DNA from: Streptomyces mirabilis
GTDB taxonomy: Bacteria > Actinomycetota > Actinomycetes > Streptomycetales > Streptomycetaceae
Length of the DNA: 64,000 nucleotides
Direction: 5' to 3'
NCBI RefSeq assembly: GCF_039503195.1
Contig: NZ_JBCJKP010000001.1
Coordinates: forward strand, 2,976,001 to 3,040,000
Shown here: positions 33,307-43,429 of the stretch, in pieces
How positions within the stretch are numbered: position 1 is the stretch's first letter
How the letters are laid out: each line of letters opens with the position of its first letter
Notes under the pieces: generated by a model
Seen by the model: the letters and a program-made list of their open reading frames with translations, nothing else
The model's database searches: none
What the model was told of the DNA's origin: nothing
Position numbers and translations under genes: made by a program

Positions 33307-34189
33307 TCCTGTTCTCCGGAGTGAGGCCCTGGACGGCGCCGCGCCCGCGGTTGAGGCCGCGGTGGACGGCCTGGGCGATGCGCTCGATGGTGCGGACCCC
33401 GTACGCCATCGTCGGGTTGTCGTGCGACAGGACGACGATGCGGTACGTGCGGTCGCAGCCGGTGAACACGCCGACGCTGTGGACGCGCCAGCCGTGGGTG
33501 GACCGGGGCAGCCAGCCGTTCTTGATGTGCGCCTGCAGCTTCCTCGGCATGCCGGCGGGGACACCCCAGCGTTGGTCCTCGCGGACCTGATTGAGCAGCT
33601 TCAGGCCGTAGGCGCGGCTCTTCAGGAAGGAACCGGCGCTGGAGAGCACACCCAGCAGCCGCATCTGGTCGGCGGCCGTGGTGCGGGTCAGGCCCCAGTA
33701 GCCGGCCGGCCCGAGCTCGGTCCGGCGCGTTCCGACACGGTCCAGGAAACGGCCCAGGTAGGTGCGGCCCAGGTCGTTCCACAGATGCTGGGCGGCGGTG
33801 TTGTCCGAGGTCATGATCATGGGCTGCACGTTGGCGCGCTCCCACTCCGTGAGGCTGCGTTGCAACTCGTCCGCGCGCTGCAGTGTGGCCTCCATGATCG
33901 TGACCTTGACGACGCTCGCCGAGTCGTACCGACGCTCGCTCGCGAGGGCGCAGGTCAGGTCGCTGTTGTCGTCGCGCACCGCCATGGCGACGGCGCCCTG
34001 GCGTGACGACAGCACCGCCCTGATGTCGCGGGACATCCGGGCGGCGAGCTCGGGATTGCGGGTGGAACGGCAGGCCGCGGGCACCTGGGCGGTACTCGCC
34101 CTCGCGGCCACCGCGGGTACCGGCGCGAGCAGCGCCGAGACGATGGCTGTGGCCATGGCCGTGCGACGGTGAAGCATGTGTATGCCCAT
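33227..34189 (-). CDS. Secreted class A beta-lactamase-like serine hydrolase
   Basis: The 320-residue protein has an N-terminal export signal (residues 8-30). The SxxK nucleophile reads S-V-V-K at residues 92-95, SDNTAA near 127 matches the SDN motif, and KNGWLP stands in the KTG position. It belongs to the serine beta-lactamase/D-Ala-D-Ala peptidase-like superfamily; no class A Omega-loop E-x-x-L-N is obvious, so beta-lactam hydrolysis is not assured. ATG 34189 is preceded by AAGGA. The C-terminal 25 residues, in the region overlapping the DUF4184 gene, are low complexity. Confidence 0.8.
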   Translation of the reverse strand: MGIHMLHRRTAMATAIVSALLAPVPAVAARASTAQVPAACRSTRNPELAARMSRDIRAVLSSRQGAVAMAVRDDNSDLTCALASERRYDSASVVKVTIMEATLQRADELQRSLTEWERANVQPMIMTSDNTAAQHLWNDLGRTYLGRFLDRVGTRRTELGPAGYWGLTRTTAADQMRLLGVLSSAGSFLKSRAYGLKLLNQVREDQRWGVPAGMPRKLQAHIKNGWLPRSTHGWRVHSVGVFTGCDRTYRIVVLSHDNPTMAYGVRTIERIAQAVHRGLNRGRGAVQGLTPENRISEVSDGSAPRGPVPGWDEPERGATS

Positions 34190-34308
34190 GCCCGCATCCT
34201 TGCCGTCCCCCGCGCGGGGGGCGTCTTTGCGAGGGCCACGCGAGTGACGGTTCCCTCCGGGGGCTGAGCGGATCCCCTCCCCTGCGCCTCCGGCCCACCG
34301 GAAAGGGC

Positions 34309-34527
34309 CCATGCCCTACGGGCGGCGAACAGAAGGACTTCACCTTCCGTGCAGCTCGCAGGACGGGACGGGGGGGCGACTTTCCCTGCGGGCGGCACGC
34401 ACGACAGGACTGAGACCGCCATTCCCTGCGGGCGGCTCGCACGGCGGGGCGGGGGCGACTTTCCCTACGGGCGGCACGCACGACAGGGCTGAGGCCATTC
34501 CTTGCCAGCGGCTCGCACGGCAGAGCG
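34309..34527. repeat. Degenerate tandem repeats of 37-41 bp
   Basis: About six units begin near 34309, 34345, 34382, 34422, 34460 and 34498, each carrying CCCTnCGGGCGGC(A/T)CGCACG followed by a variable half. Alternating units end in GACTTT or GCCATT, giving a higher-order period near 78 bp. They fill the first part of the 573-base interval between the serine hydrolase and polA. The rest, 34530-34762, is low-complexity GGGCC/CCGGG sequence with no gene seen. Confidence 0.75.
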
Positions 34528-34762
34528 CGGGACCACTTGTCCACACCGGCGCGCAAGCCGCCCGCAGGGCACCCGACGCCGGGAACGGGCGGAGCCACGA
34601 CCAGCGCCACCGGGGACCGAACCGGCCCGGCCCGACGCCGGACCCGGGGCCCTGGGCCGGAACCGGGACCGGGCCCCTGGGCCGGGACCGGGCCACGGCG
34701 TCGGCGTCGGGGGCCTGGGGCGGAAACGTGGGCCGGGGTTTCAGGGGCTCGTTCGTCGGGGG

Positions 34763-37492
34763 CTAGTGCGCTGCGGATTCCCAGTCGGGGCCCGCGCCGA
34801 CGGAGACGTCGAGCGGCGCCCGGAGATGAACGGCGGACGCCATCTCGCGGCGGACGAGTTCCTCGGTCTTCGCCCGCTCTCCTGGGGCGATCTCCAGGAC
34901 GATTTCGTCGTGGACCTGCAGGAGCATGCGGGACTTCAGCCCGGCCTCCTGCAGCGCCCGGTCCACGTTCAGCATCGCGATCTTGACGATGTCCGCGGCC
35001 GTGCCCTGGATGGGGGCGTTGAGCGCCATGCGCTCGGCGGCCTCACGACGCTGCCGGTTGTCGCTGTTGAGGTCGGGCAGATAGCGGCGGCGCCCGAAGA
35101 GCGTCGCCGTGTAACCCGTGGCGCGGGCCTCGTCGACCGCCCGGCGCAGATAGTCCCGGACGCCTCCGAAACGCTCGAAGTACGTGTCCATCAACACACG
35201 CGCCTCACCCGCGTCGATGTTCAGCTGCTGGGAGAGACCGAACGCCGACAGCCCGTAGGCGAGGCCGTACGACATCGCCTTGATCTTGCGGCGCATCTCC
35301 GCGTCGACCGCCGAACGCTCGACCGAGAACACCTGCGACGCCACCGTCGTGTGCAGGTCCTCGCCCGACGTGAACGCCTCCAACAGGCCCTCGTCCTCGG
35401 ACAGATGCGCCATCACACGCAGTTCGATCTGGCTGTAGTCGGCCGTCATGAGGGACTCGAAGCCCTCGCCGACCACGAAGCCGCGGCGGATCGCGCGGCC
35501 CTCCTCCGTACGGACCGGGATGTTCTGCAGGTTCGGATCCACCGACGAGAGCCGGCCCGTCGCGGCCACCGTCTGGTTGAACGTGGTGTGGATGCGGCCG
35601 TCCGCGGCGATCGTCTTGATCAGGCCCTCGACCGTCACCCGCAGCCTCGCCTGCTCACGGTGGCGCAGCATGATGACCGGCAGCTCGTGGTCGGTCTGCG
35701 TGGCCAGCCAGGCCAGCGCGTCCGCGTCCGTCGTGTAACCGGTCTTCGTCTTCTTCGTCTTGGGCAGGTCCAGCTCGCCGAAGAAGACCTCCTGGAGCTG
35801 CTTGGGCGAGCCGAGGTTGAACTCGTGCCCGACGGAGGCGTGGGCCTCCTTCACCGCCTGCTGCACGGCGCCGGCGAACATCTGCTCCATGGCTTCCAGG
35901 TGCGCCCGGTCCGCCGCGATGCCGTGCCGCTCCAGCCGGGCCAGCAGCGCCGACGTGGGCAGCTCCATGTCGCGCAGCAGCTCGGCCGCGCCGACCTCCG
36001 CCAGCTTCTCGCCGAACGCCTCGCCCAGGTCGAGGATCGTGCGGGCCTGCACCATCAGCGCCTCGGCCTCGGCCTGGTCGTCCGCGCCGAAGGCCAGCTG
36101 ACCGTCGGCCACCGCGGCGGGCCCCAGCTCGCGGCCCAGGTACTCCAGGGACAGCGCGTCCAGCGCGAAGGAGCGGCGGCCCGGCTTCACCAGATACGCG
36201 GCGAGCGCGGTGTCCATGGACACACCCTCGATCGTCCACCCGTGCTCGGCGAAGACCCGCATCGCACCCTTGGCGTTGTGCAGCACCTTGGGCTTCTCGG
36301 GGTCGGCGAGCCACTTCGCGAACGCGTTCTCGTCGGCCTCGTCCAGCCGCGAGGGGTCGAACCACGCCGCCGCCCCGTCCGCCGCGGCCAGCGCGACCTC
36401 GGCCACCGACCCCGACCCCAGCGCCCACGTGTCGACGGTGGCCAGACCCAGGACCGCCTTGCCGTCGTGCTCGGCGAGCCACGGCTTCAGCTCGCCCGCA
36501 CCCAGGACCGTCCCGTCCAGCTCGACCCCCTCGACGACCGGAGCGGCCGCCTCGGCCTCCTCCGTCCCGGGGTCGACGGCGAAGAGCCGCTCCCGCAGGG
36601 AGGGGTTGCGGATCTCCAGGGTGTCCAGGACCATCACGACCGCCGTACGGTCGTACGCCGCGCGCTCCAGGTCGGCGACGGTCTTCGGGAGCTCGACGTC
36701 CTTCACCATCTCCGTGAGACGGCGGTTGAGCTTGACCGCCTCCAGGTGGTCGCGGAGGTTCTGCCCGGCCTTGCCCTTGACCTCGTCGACACGCTCGACG
36801 AGGTCCGCGAACGAACCGAACTGGTTGATCCACTTCGCGGCCGTCTTCTCGCCGACACCGGGGATGCCCGGCAGGTTGTCCGACGGGTCGCCGCGCAGCG
36901 CCGCGAAGTCGGGGTACTGCGCCGGCGTCAGCCCGTACTTCTCGAGGACCTTCTCCGGAGTGAAGCGGGTCAGCTCGGAGACGCCCTTCGTCGGGTACAG
37001 CACCGTCGTGTGCTCGGACACCAGCTGGAAGGAGTCGCGGTCACCGGTGACGATCAGGACCTCGAAACCCTCGGCCTCGGCCTGCGTGGCGAGCGTCGCG
37101 ATGATGTCGTCGGCCTCGAAGCCGTCGACGGCGAACCGCTGCGCGTGCATCGCGTCCAGCAGCTCGCCGATCAGCTCGACCTGCCCCTTGAACTCGTCCG
37201 GGGTCTTCGAACGGTTCGCCTTGTACTCCGTGAACTCCTCGGAGCGCCACGTCTTGCGCGAGACGTCGAACGCCACCGCGAAATGCGTGGGCGCCTCGTC
37301 GCGCAGCGTGTTCGCCAGCATCGACGCGAAACCATAGATCGCGTTCGTCGGCTGACCCGTCGCGGTCGTGAAATTCTCCGCGGGCAGCGCGAAGAACGCG
37401 CGGTACGCCAGCGAGTGCCCATCCATGAGCATCAGCCGCGGACGGCCCGCACCTGCGGTTTTCTCGGTCTTCTTCGATGCTGTTTCTGCCAC
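34763..37492 (-). CDS. polA: DNA polymerase I
   Basis: A 909-residue family A polymerase. The N-terminal 5'-nuclease (about 1-300) shows LMLMDGHSLAYRAFFALP, GFEADDIIATLA and GDRDSFQLV. The middle 3'-5' exonuclease-like region lacks the usual D-x-E triad, as in other actinobacterial enzymes, so proofreading is probably absent. The polymerase domain has motif A DYSQIELRVMAHLS near 685, motif B RRKIKAMSYGLAYGLSAFG and motif C VHDEIVLE near 862. It fills gaps in repair and Okazaki fragment processing. GTG 37492 follows GGGGG. Confidence 0.96.
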   Translation of the reverse strand: MAETASKKTEKTAGAGRPRLMLMDGHSLAYRAFFALPAENFTTATGQPTNAIYGFASMLANTLRDEAPTHFAVAFDVSRKTWRSEEFTEYKANRSKTPDEFKGQVELIGELLDAMHAQRFAVDGFEADDIIATLATQAEAEGFEVLIVTGDRDSFQLVSEHTTVLYPTKGVSELTRFTPEKVLEKYGLTPAQYPDFAALRGDPSDNLPGIPGVGEKTAAKWINQFGSFADLVERVDEVKGKAGQNLRDHLEAVKLNRRLTEMVKDVELPKTVADLERAAYDRTAVVMVLDTLEIRNPSLRERLFAVDPGTEEAEAAAPVVEGVELDGTVLGAGELKPWLAEHDGKAVLGLATVDTWALGSGSVAEVALAAADGAAAWFDPSRLDEADENAFAKWLADPEKPKVLHNAKGAMRVFAEHGWTIEGVSMDTALAAYLVKPGRRSFALDALSLEYLGRELGPAAVADGQLAFGADDQAEAEALMVQARTILDLGEAFGEKLAEVGAAELLRDMELPTSALLARLERHGIAADRAHLEAMEQMFAGAVQQAVKEAHASVGHEFNLGSPKQLQEVFFGELDLPKTKKTKTGYTTDADALAWLATQTDHELPVIMLRHREQARLRVTVEGLIKTIAADGRIHTTFNQTVAATGRLSSVDPNLQNIPVRTEEGRAIRRGFVVGEGFESLMTADYSQIELRVMAHLSEDEGLLEAFTSGEDLHTTVASQVFSVERSAVDAEMRRKIKAMSYGLAYGLSAFGLSQQLNIDAGEARVLMDTYFERFGGVRDYLRRAVDEARATGYTATLFGRRRYLPDLNSDNRQRREAAERMALNAPIQGTAADIVKIAMLNVDRALQEAGLKSRMLLQVHDEIVLEIAPGERAKTEELVRREMASAVHLRAPLDVSVGAGPDWESAAH

Positions 37493-37614
37493 GCCCCCGA
37501 TCCTCGCACGCCCCACTGACAGTGCGGACCTCCCGGGACCGGCCGCCGTCGTCGTCACTGGCGCGTGGGAGGATCTGCCCCGTACTTCATACGTGCATGC
37601 GAGGGGGTCCCCTG

Positions 37615-39894
<2,280 letters not shown>

Positions 39895-39948
39895 GCGTTT
39901 GCTCAGCCAGTCAGCCAGAGAGATCGACGACGATCGGAGCCGGCCCCC

Positions 39949-40434
39949 ATGGGCGAGCAGAGCCAAGTGAAGTTCCCGCACGAGGTCATCGACGAGTACG
40001 CCGCACTCGGCGTCGACCTGCCCGCCCTCTTCTCGGCAGGCCACCTCGGCACCCGCATGGGCGTCCAGATCATCGAGGCCTCCGCGGACCGGGTCGTCGG
40101 CACCATGCCGGTGGAGGGCAACACCCAGCCGTACGGTCTCCTGCACGGCGGCGCCTCCGCCGTCCTCGCGGAGACCCTCGGCTCGGTCGGCTCCATGCTC
40201 CACGGCGGCAGCTCCAAGATCGCCGTCGGCGTCGACCTGAACTGCACCCACCACCGCGGCGCCCGTTCCGGCCTCGTCACCGGCGTGGCCACCCCCGTAC
40301 ACCGCGGGCGCACGACAGCGACGTACGAGATCGTCATCACCGACGAGAACGACAAGCGCGTCTGCACCGCCCGCCTCACCTGCCTCCTGCGCGAGGTCAA
40401 CCCCTCCGACGCCGCCCACGTACGCCCGTCCTGA
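39949..40434 (+). CDS. Hotdog-fold thioesterase, PaaI/YdiI-like
   Basis: The 161-residue protein has the hotdog core with the helix motif YGLLHGGASAVLAETLGSVGS, in which HGG and the Glu in AETLGS correspond to the substrate-binding and catalytic residues of PaaI/YdiI/EntH thioesterases. GVDLNCTHHRGARSGLV and GRTTATYEIVITDENDKRV complete the fold. It hydrolyses acyl-CoA or aryl-acyl thioesters; the substrate cannot be named. It follows the YdeP gene by 54 bases. A hairpin terminator lies at 40462-40484. Confidence 0.88.
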   Translation: MGEQSQVKFPHEVIDEYAALGVDLPALFSAGHLGTRMGVQIIEASADRVVGTMPVEGNTQPYGLLHGGASAVLAETLGSVGSMLHGGSSKIAVGVDLNCTHHRGARSGLVTGVATPVHRGRTTATYEIVITDENDKRVCTARLTCLLREVNPSDAAHVRPS

Positions 40435-40461
40435 CCCACGCCTCAGCCGCCCACGGAGCAA

Positions 40462-40484
40462 GGGGGCAGGAGACATCTGCCCCC
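40462..40484 (+). terminator. Terminator after the thioesterase gene
   Basis: GGGGGCAG (40462-40469) pairs with CTGCCCCC (40477-40484) around the seven-base loop GAGACAT, 28 bases past the stop codon. Confidence 0.75.
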
Positions 40485-41076
40485 ACTCACCGGCAGTCGC
40501 ACGCCCCGCGCGCCGTAACCGCACTCCAATACGCCGGAGTTATCGGAAATCAGCGGCAACTCATCACCTTTTCGGGCGAGTTCACGCGCCTTCATGAGAC
40601 CGCGCGCCCGGACCGCACCTCATGCGCCCTAATACCGTGCACGCCGACCGAACTCCGAGTTCCCTTTTCTCGACGTAACGCTGCGTAACACGCACGCAAT
40701 ACGGCATCGGAGTTCCTTCTTCGTCGGCCCGCACTCCCGCGACCTCTCCCGACTCCGCCACGCGACCTGCGACGGCACCCGACCGGGATCTTCGTCCACG
40801 CACAACCGGAGGTGCGGATTCTCAACATGTGGAACGAGAAGAATTTCCGCCAAATCGGCCGAGAATACCCGTCCCTGAAGCCCACCAACCGGCACGTCAT
40901 AACAAGAAAGTCACAAGCCAGCCCACGGCGATGCCCGGGCCCACAGACAGGCTTAGAGTCACGGCCAGTCACCGCGCCGCCGGGCGCGTCTGCAGCACGG
41001 CTCGGTATCACCCAGTACGGCCCGGCGAGACACACGGCAGCTCAGCAGGGCTGCTGCGCCAGGGAGAGGATTCAAC
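40485..41076 (+). promoter_or_regulatory. livK: Long upstream region of livK
   Basis: This 592-base interval has no supported gene and is lower in G+C than its surroundings, so it should hold the liv operon promoter and a long leader. A perfect 13-base palindrome GAACTC-C-GAGTTC lies at 40650-40662, with related half sites GGAGTT near 40530 and 40711; these are candidate regulator sites. No clear riboswitch or -10/-35 pair was assigned with confidence. Confidence 0.5.
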
Positions 41077-42297
41077 GTGCGACAGCGTTCTTTGGTCATA
41101 CTCACCTCCGTGCTCACCACCGGAGCACTCACGCTGACCGCTTGCGGTTCGCGTGACAACAGCGGGGACAAGAGCAGCAGCAGCAAGACCGAGATCATCA
41201 TCGGCGTTGACGCTCCGCTGACCGGTCAGAACTCCGCAACCGGCCTCGGCATCCAGGGCGGCGTGCAGATCGCCGTCGACGACGCCAACAAGAACAACAC
41301 CGTCCCCGGCGTGACCTTCAAGGTCCAGGCGCTCGACGACAAGGCGATCCCGGCCAGCGGTCAGCAGAACGCCACCGCTCTCGTCAACAACGAGAAGGTC
41401 CTCGGCGTCGTCGGCCCGCTGAACTCCGGTGTGGCCACGCAGATGCAGCAGGTCTTCGCGACCGCCAACCTGGTCGAGATCTCGCCCTCCAACACGGCGC
41501 CCGAGCTCACCCAGGGCAAGAACTGGCAGGCCTCGAAGTCGCGCCCGTTCAAGACGTACTTCCGCACGGCCACCACCGACGCCCTCCAGGGCGGCTTCGC
41601 GGCCGAGTACGCGTCCAGCACGCTCAAGAAGAAGAACGTCTTCGTCGTCGACGACAAGCAGACCTACGGCGCCGGCCTGGCCAAGCTGTTCAAGGCCGGC
41701 TTCACCAAGAGCGGCGGCAAGGTCGCCGGCGAGGACCACGTCAACACCGGCGACACCGACTTCTCCGCCCTCGTCACCAAGATCAAGAACTCCAAGGCCG
41801 ACCTGGTCTACTACGGCGGCCAGTACGACGAGTCGGAGAAGCTCACCAAGCAGCTCAAGGACGGCGGAGTCAAGATCCCGCTGTTCGGCGGTGACGGCAT
41901 GTTCAGCGACACCTACATCCAGACCGCCGGCAAGACCTCCGAGGGTGACCTGGCCACCTCCGTCGGCCAGCCCGTCGACTCCCTGCCGTCCGCCGCGGAC
42001 TTCATCAAGAAGTACAAGGCGTCCGGCCTCAAGGGCGACTACGGCACCTACGGCGGCTACTCCTACGACGCCGCGACCGCCATCATCAAGGCGATCGCCA
42101 ACGTCGTGAAGGACGGCAAGGTCCCCGACGGCGCCCGCGCCAAGATCGTGGACGAGGTCCAGAAGACGAAGTTCGAGGGCATCGCCGGCCCCGTCTCCTT
42201 CGACGAGTACGGCGACACCACCAACAAGCAGCTCACCGTCTACCAGGTCGTCAACGGCAAGTGGAAGGCCGTCAAGAGCGGCACGTTCAACGGCTGA
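41077..42297 (+). CDS. livK: Branched-chain amino acid ABC transporter, substrate-binding lipoprotein
   Basis: A 406-residue extracytoplasmic binding protein. The signal peptide ends in the lipobox L-T-A-C with Cys23, so the mature protein is lipid-anchored. The mature part follows the LivJ/LivK type I periplasmic-binding fold: IIIGVDAPLTGQNSA, LNSGVATQMQQVF and KNVFVVDDKQTYGAG. It captures Leu/Ile/Val or related ligands for LivHMGF. GTG 41077 follows GGGAGAGGA. A 10-bp repeat and hairpin separate it from livH, probably allowing a surplus of binding protein. Confidence 0.94.
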   Translation: MRQRSLVILTSVLTTGALTLTACGSRDNSGDKSSSSKTEIIIGVDAPLTGQNSATGLGIQGGVQIAVDDANKNNTVPGVTFKVQALDDKAIPASGQQNATALVNNEKVLGVVGPLNSGVATQMQQVFATANLVEISPSNTAPELTQGKNWQASKSRPFKTYFRTATTDALQGGFAAEYASSTLKKKNVFVVDDKQTYGAGLAKLFKAGFTKSGGKVAGEDHVNTGDTDFSALVTKIKNSKADLVYYGGQYDESEKLTKQLKDGGVKIPLFGGDGMFSDTYIQTAGKTSEGDLATSVGQPVDSLPSAADFIKKYKASGLKGDYGTYGGYSYDAATAIIKAIANVVKDGKVPDGARAKIVDEVQKTKFEGIAGPVSFDEYGDTTNKQLTVYQVVNGKWKAVKSGTFNG

Positions 42298-42305
42298 TCC
42301 GATCC

Positions 42306-42385
42306 CAGCTGATTTCAGCTGACTCCAGCTGATTCCGGCCAAGTCCAGCTGATCCCAGCTAACTCCAGCTGATCCCAGCTGATTC
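42306..42385 (+). repeat. Eight 10-bp tandem repeats, CAGCTGATYC
   Basis: Eight consecutive units of exactly ten bases start at 42306, 42316, 42326, 42336, 42346, 42356, 42366 and 42376. Six contain the palindrome CAGCTG, one reads CAGCTAACTC and one (42336) has decayed to CGGCCAAGTC. The ten-base period places every CAGCTG on one face of the helix. It follows the livK stop by eight bases. Confidence 0.9.
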
Positions 42386-42410
42386 GAGATCCGCCGCTAG
42401 CTACACCCCA

Positions 42411-42448
42411 GGGCCGCGCGGCCAAGACCACACGTCACCGCGCGGCCC
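42411..42448 (+). terminator. Hairpin between livK and livH (attenuator candidate)
   Basis: GGGCCGCGCGG (42411-42421) pairs perfectly with CCGCGCGGCCC (42438-42448) with a 16-base loop, 48 bases before the livH start. No T-run follows. In this operon position it probably causes partial termination or protects the livK mRNA 3' end. Confidence 0.7.
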
Positions 42449-42496
42449 GCCCCATATCCCCCCGTTCACTCTCCCCACCCACATGGAGGCCATGCG

Positions 42497-43429
42497 GTGA
42501 ACACCCTGCCGCAGCAGCTGGCCAACGGGCTGTTCCTCGGCTCGATGTACGGGCTGATCGCCATCGGCTACACGATGGTGTACGGCATCGTCCAGCTCAT
42601 CAACTTCGCCCACGGCGAGATCTTCATGACCGGAGGCTTCGGCGCACTCACGGTCTACCTCTACGTCCTGCCCGACGGCACATCCATGTGGATAGCCCTC
42701 CCAGCGATGCTCATCGGCGGCGGACTCGTCGCCGTCCTCATCGCCGTCGGGGCGGAACGGTTCGCCTACCGACCACTGCGCGGCGCGCCACGCCTGGCAC
42801 CCCTCATCACCGCCATCGGCCTCTCCCTCGCGCTCCAGCAGGCCGTCTTCAACTGGTACCCGAACGCCAAGACCGACCGCAACTTCCCCCAGATCGACGC
42901 CGGACCCTGGCACATCGGGTCCATCAGCGTCAGCAGCGGCTCGCTCTTCGTCATCGTCGCCGCCCCGCTCTGCATGGCGGCCCTCGCCCTCTTCGTCAGC
43001 ATGTCCCGCACCGGCCGCGCCATGCAGGCCACCGCCCAAGACCCTGACACCGCCCAGCTCATGGGCATCGACACCAACAAGATCATCGTGATCGCCTTCG
43101 CCATCGGCGGCTTCTTCGCCGCCGTCGCCGCCGTCTCCTACGGCCTGCGCTACGGCTCGATCCAGTACAACATGGGCTTCCAGATGGGCCTCAAGGCCTT
43201 CACCGCGGCCGTCCTCGGCGGCATCGGCAACATCTACGGCGCCATGATCGGCGGCCTCGTCCTCGGCCTCGCCGAGACCATGGCCACCTCCTACATCGAC
43301 GGCATCCCCGGCATGCAGCAGCTCGGCGGCGGCGGCTGGTCCTCCGTCTGGGCCTTCGTCCTCCTCATCCTCGTACTGCTGTTCAGGCCACAAGGCCTGG
43401 TCGGCGAACGCGTCGCGGACAGGGCGTGA
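42497..43429 (+). CDS. livH: Branched-chain amino acid ABC transporter permease
   Basis: A 310-residue LivH-type permease with eight hydrophobic helices. GLFLGSMYGLIAIGYTMVYGI followed by QLINFAHGEIFM is the classical LivH start, and GRAMQATAQDPDTAQLMGID is the cytoplasmic loop that contacts the ATPases; VLGGIGNIYGAMIGG lies near the end. It forms the translocation pore with LivM. GTG 42497 has a GGAGG-containing site upstream. Its stop codon overlaps the livM start (GTGA). Confidence 0.94.
   Translation: MNTLPQQLANGLFLGSMYGLIAIGYTMVYGIVQLINFAHGEIFMTGGFGALTVYLYVLPDGTSMWIALPAMLIGGGLVAVLIAVGAERFAYRPLRGAPRLAPLITAIGLSLALQQAVFNWYPNAKTDRNFPQIDAGPWHIGSISVSSGSLFVIVAAPLCMAALALFVSMSRTGRAMQATAQDPDTAQLMGIDTNKIIVIAFAIGGFFAAVAAVSYGLRYGSIQYNMGFQMGLKAFTAAVLGGIGNIYGAMIGGLVLGLAETMATSYIDGIPGMQQLGGGGWSSVWAFVLLILVLLFRPQGLVGERVADRA

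Noticed and set aside
34502..37519. Very long open frame antisense to polA
   Set aside because: High G+C leaves few stops in the antisense frame; its codon pattern mirrors polA and it has no ribosome site or recognisable domain.
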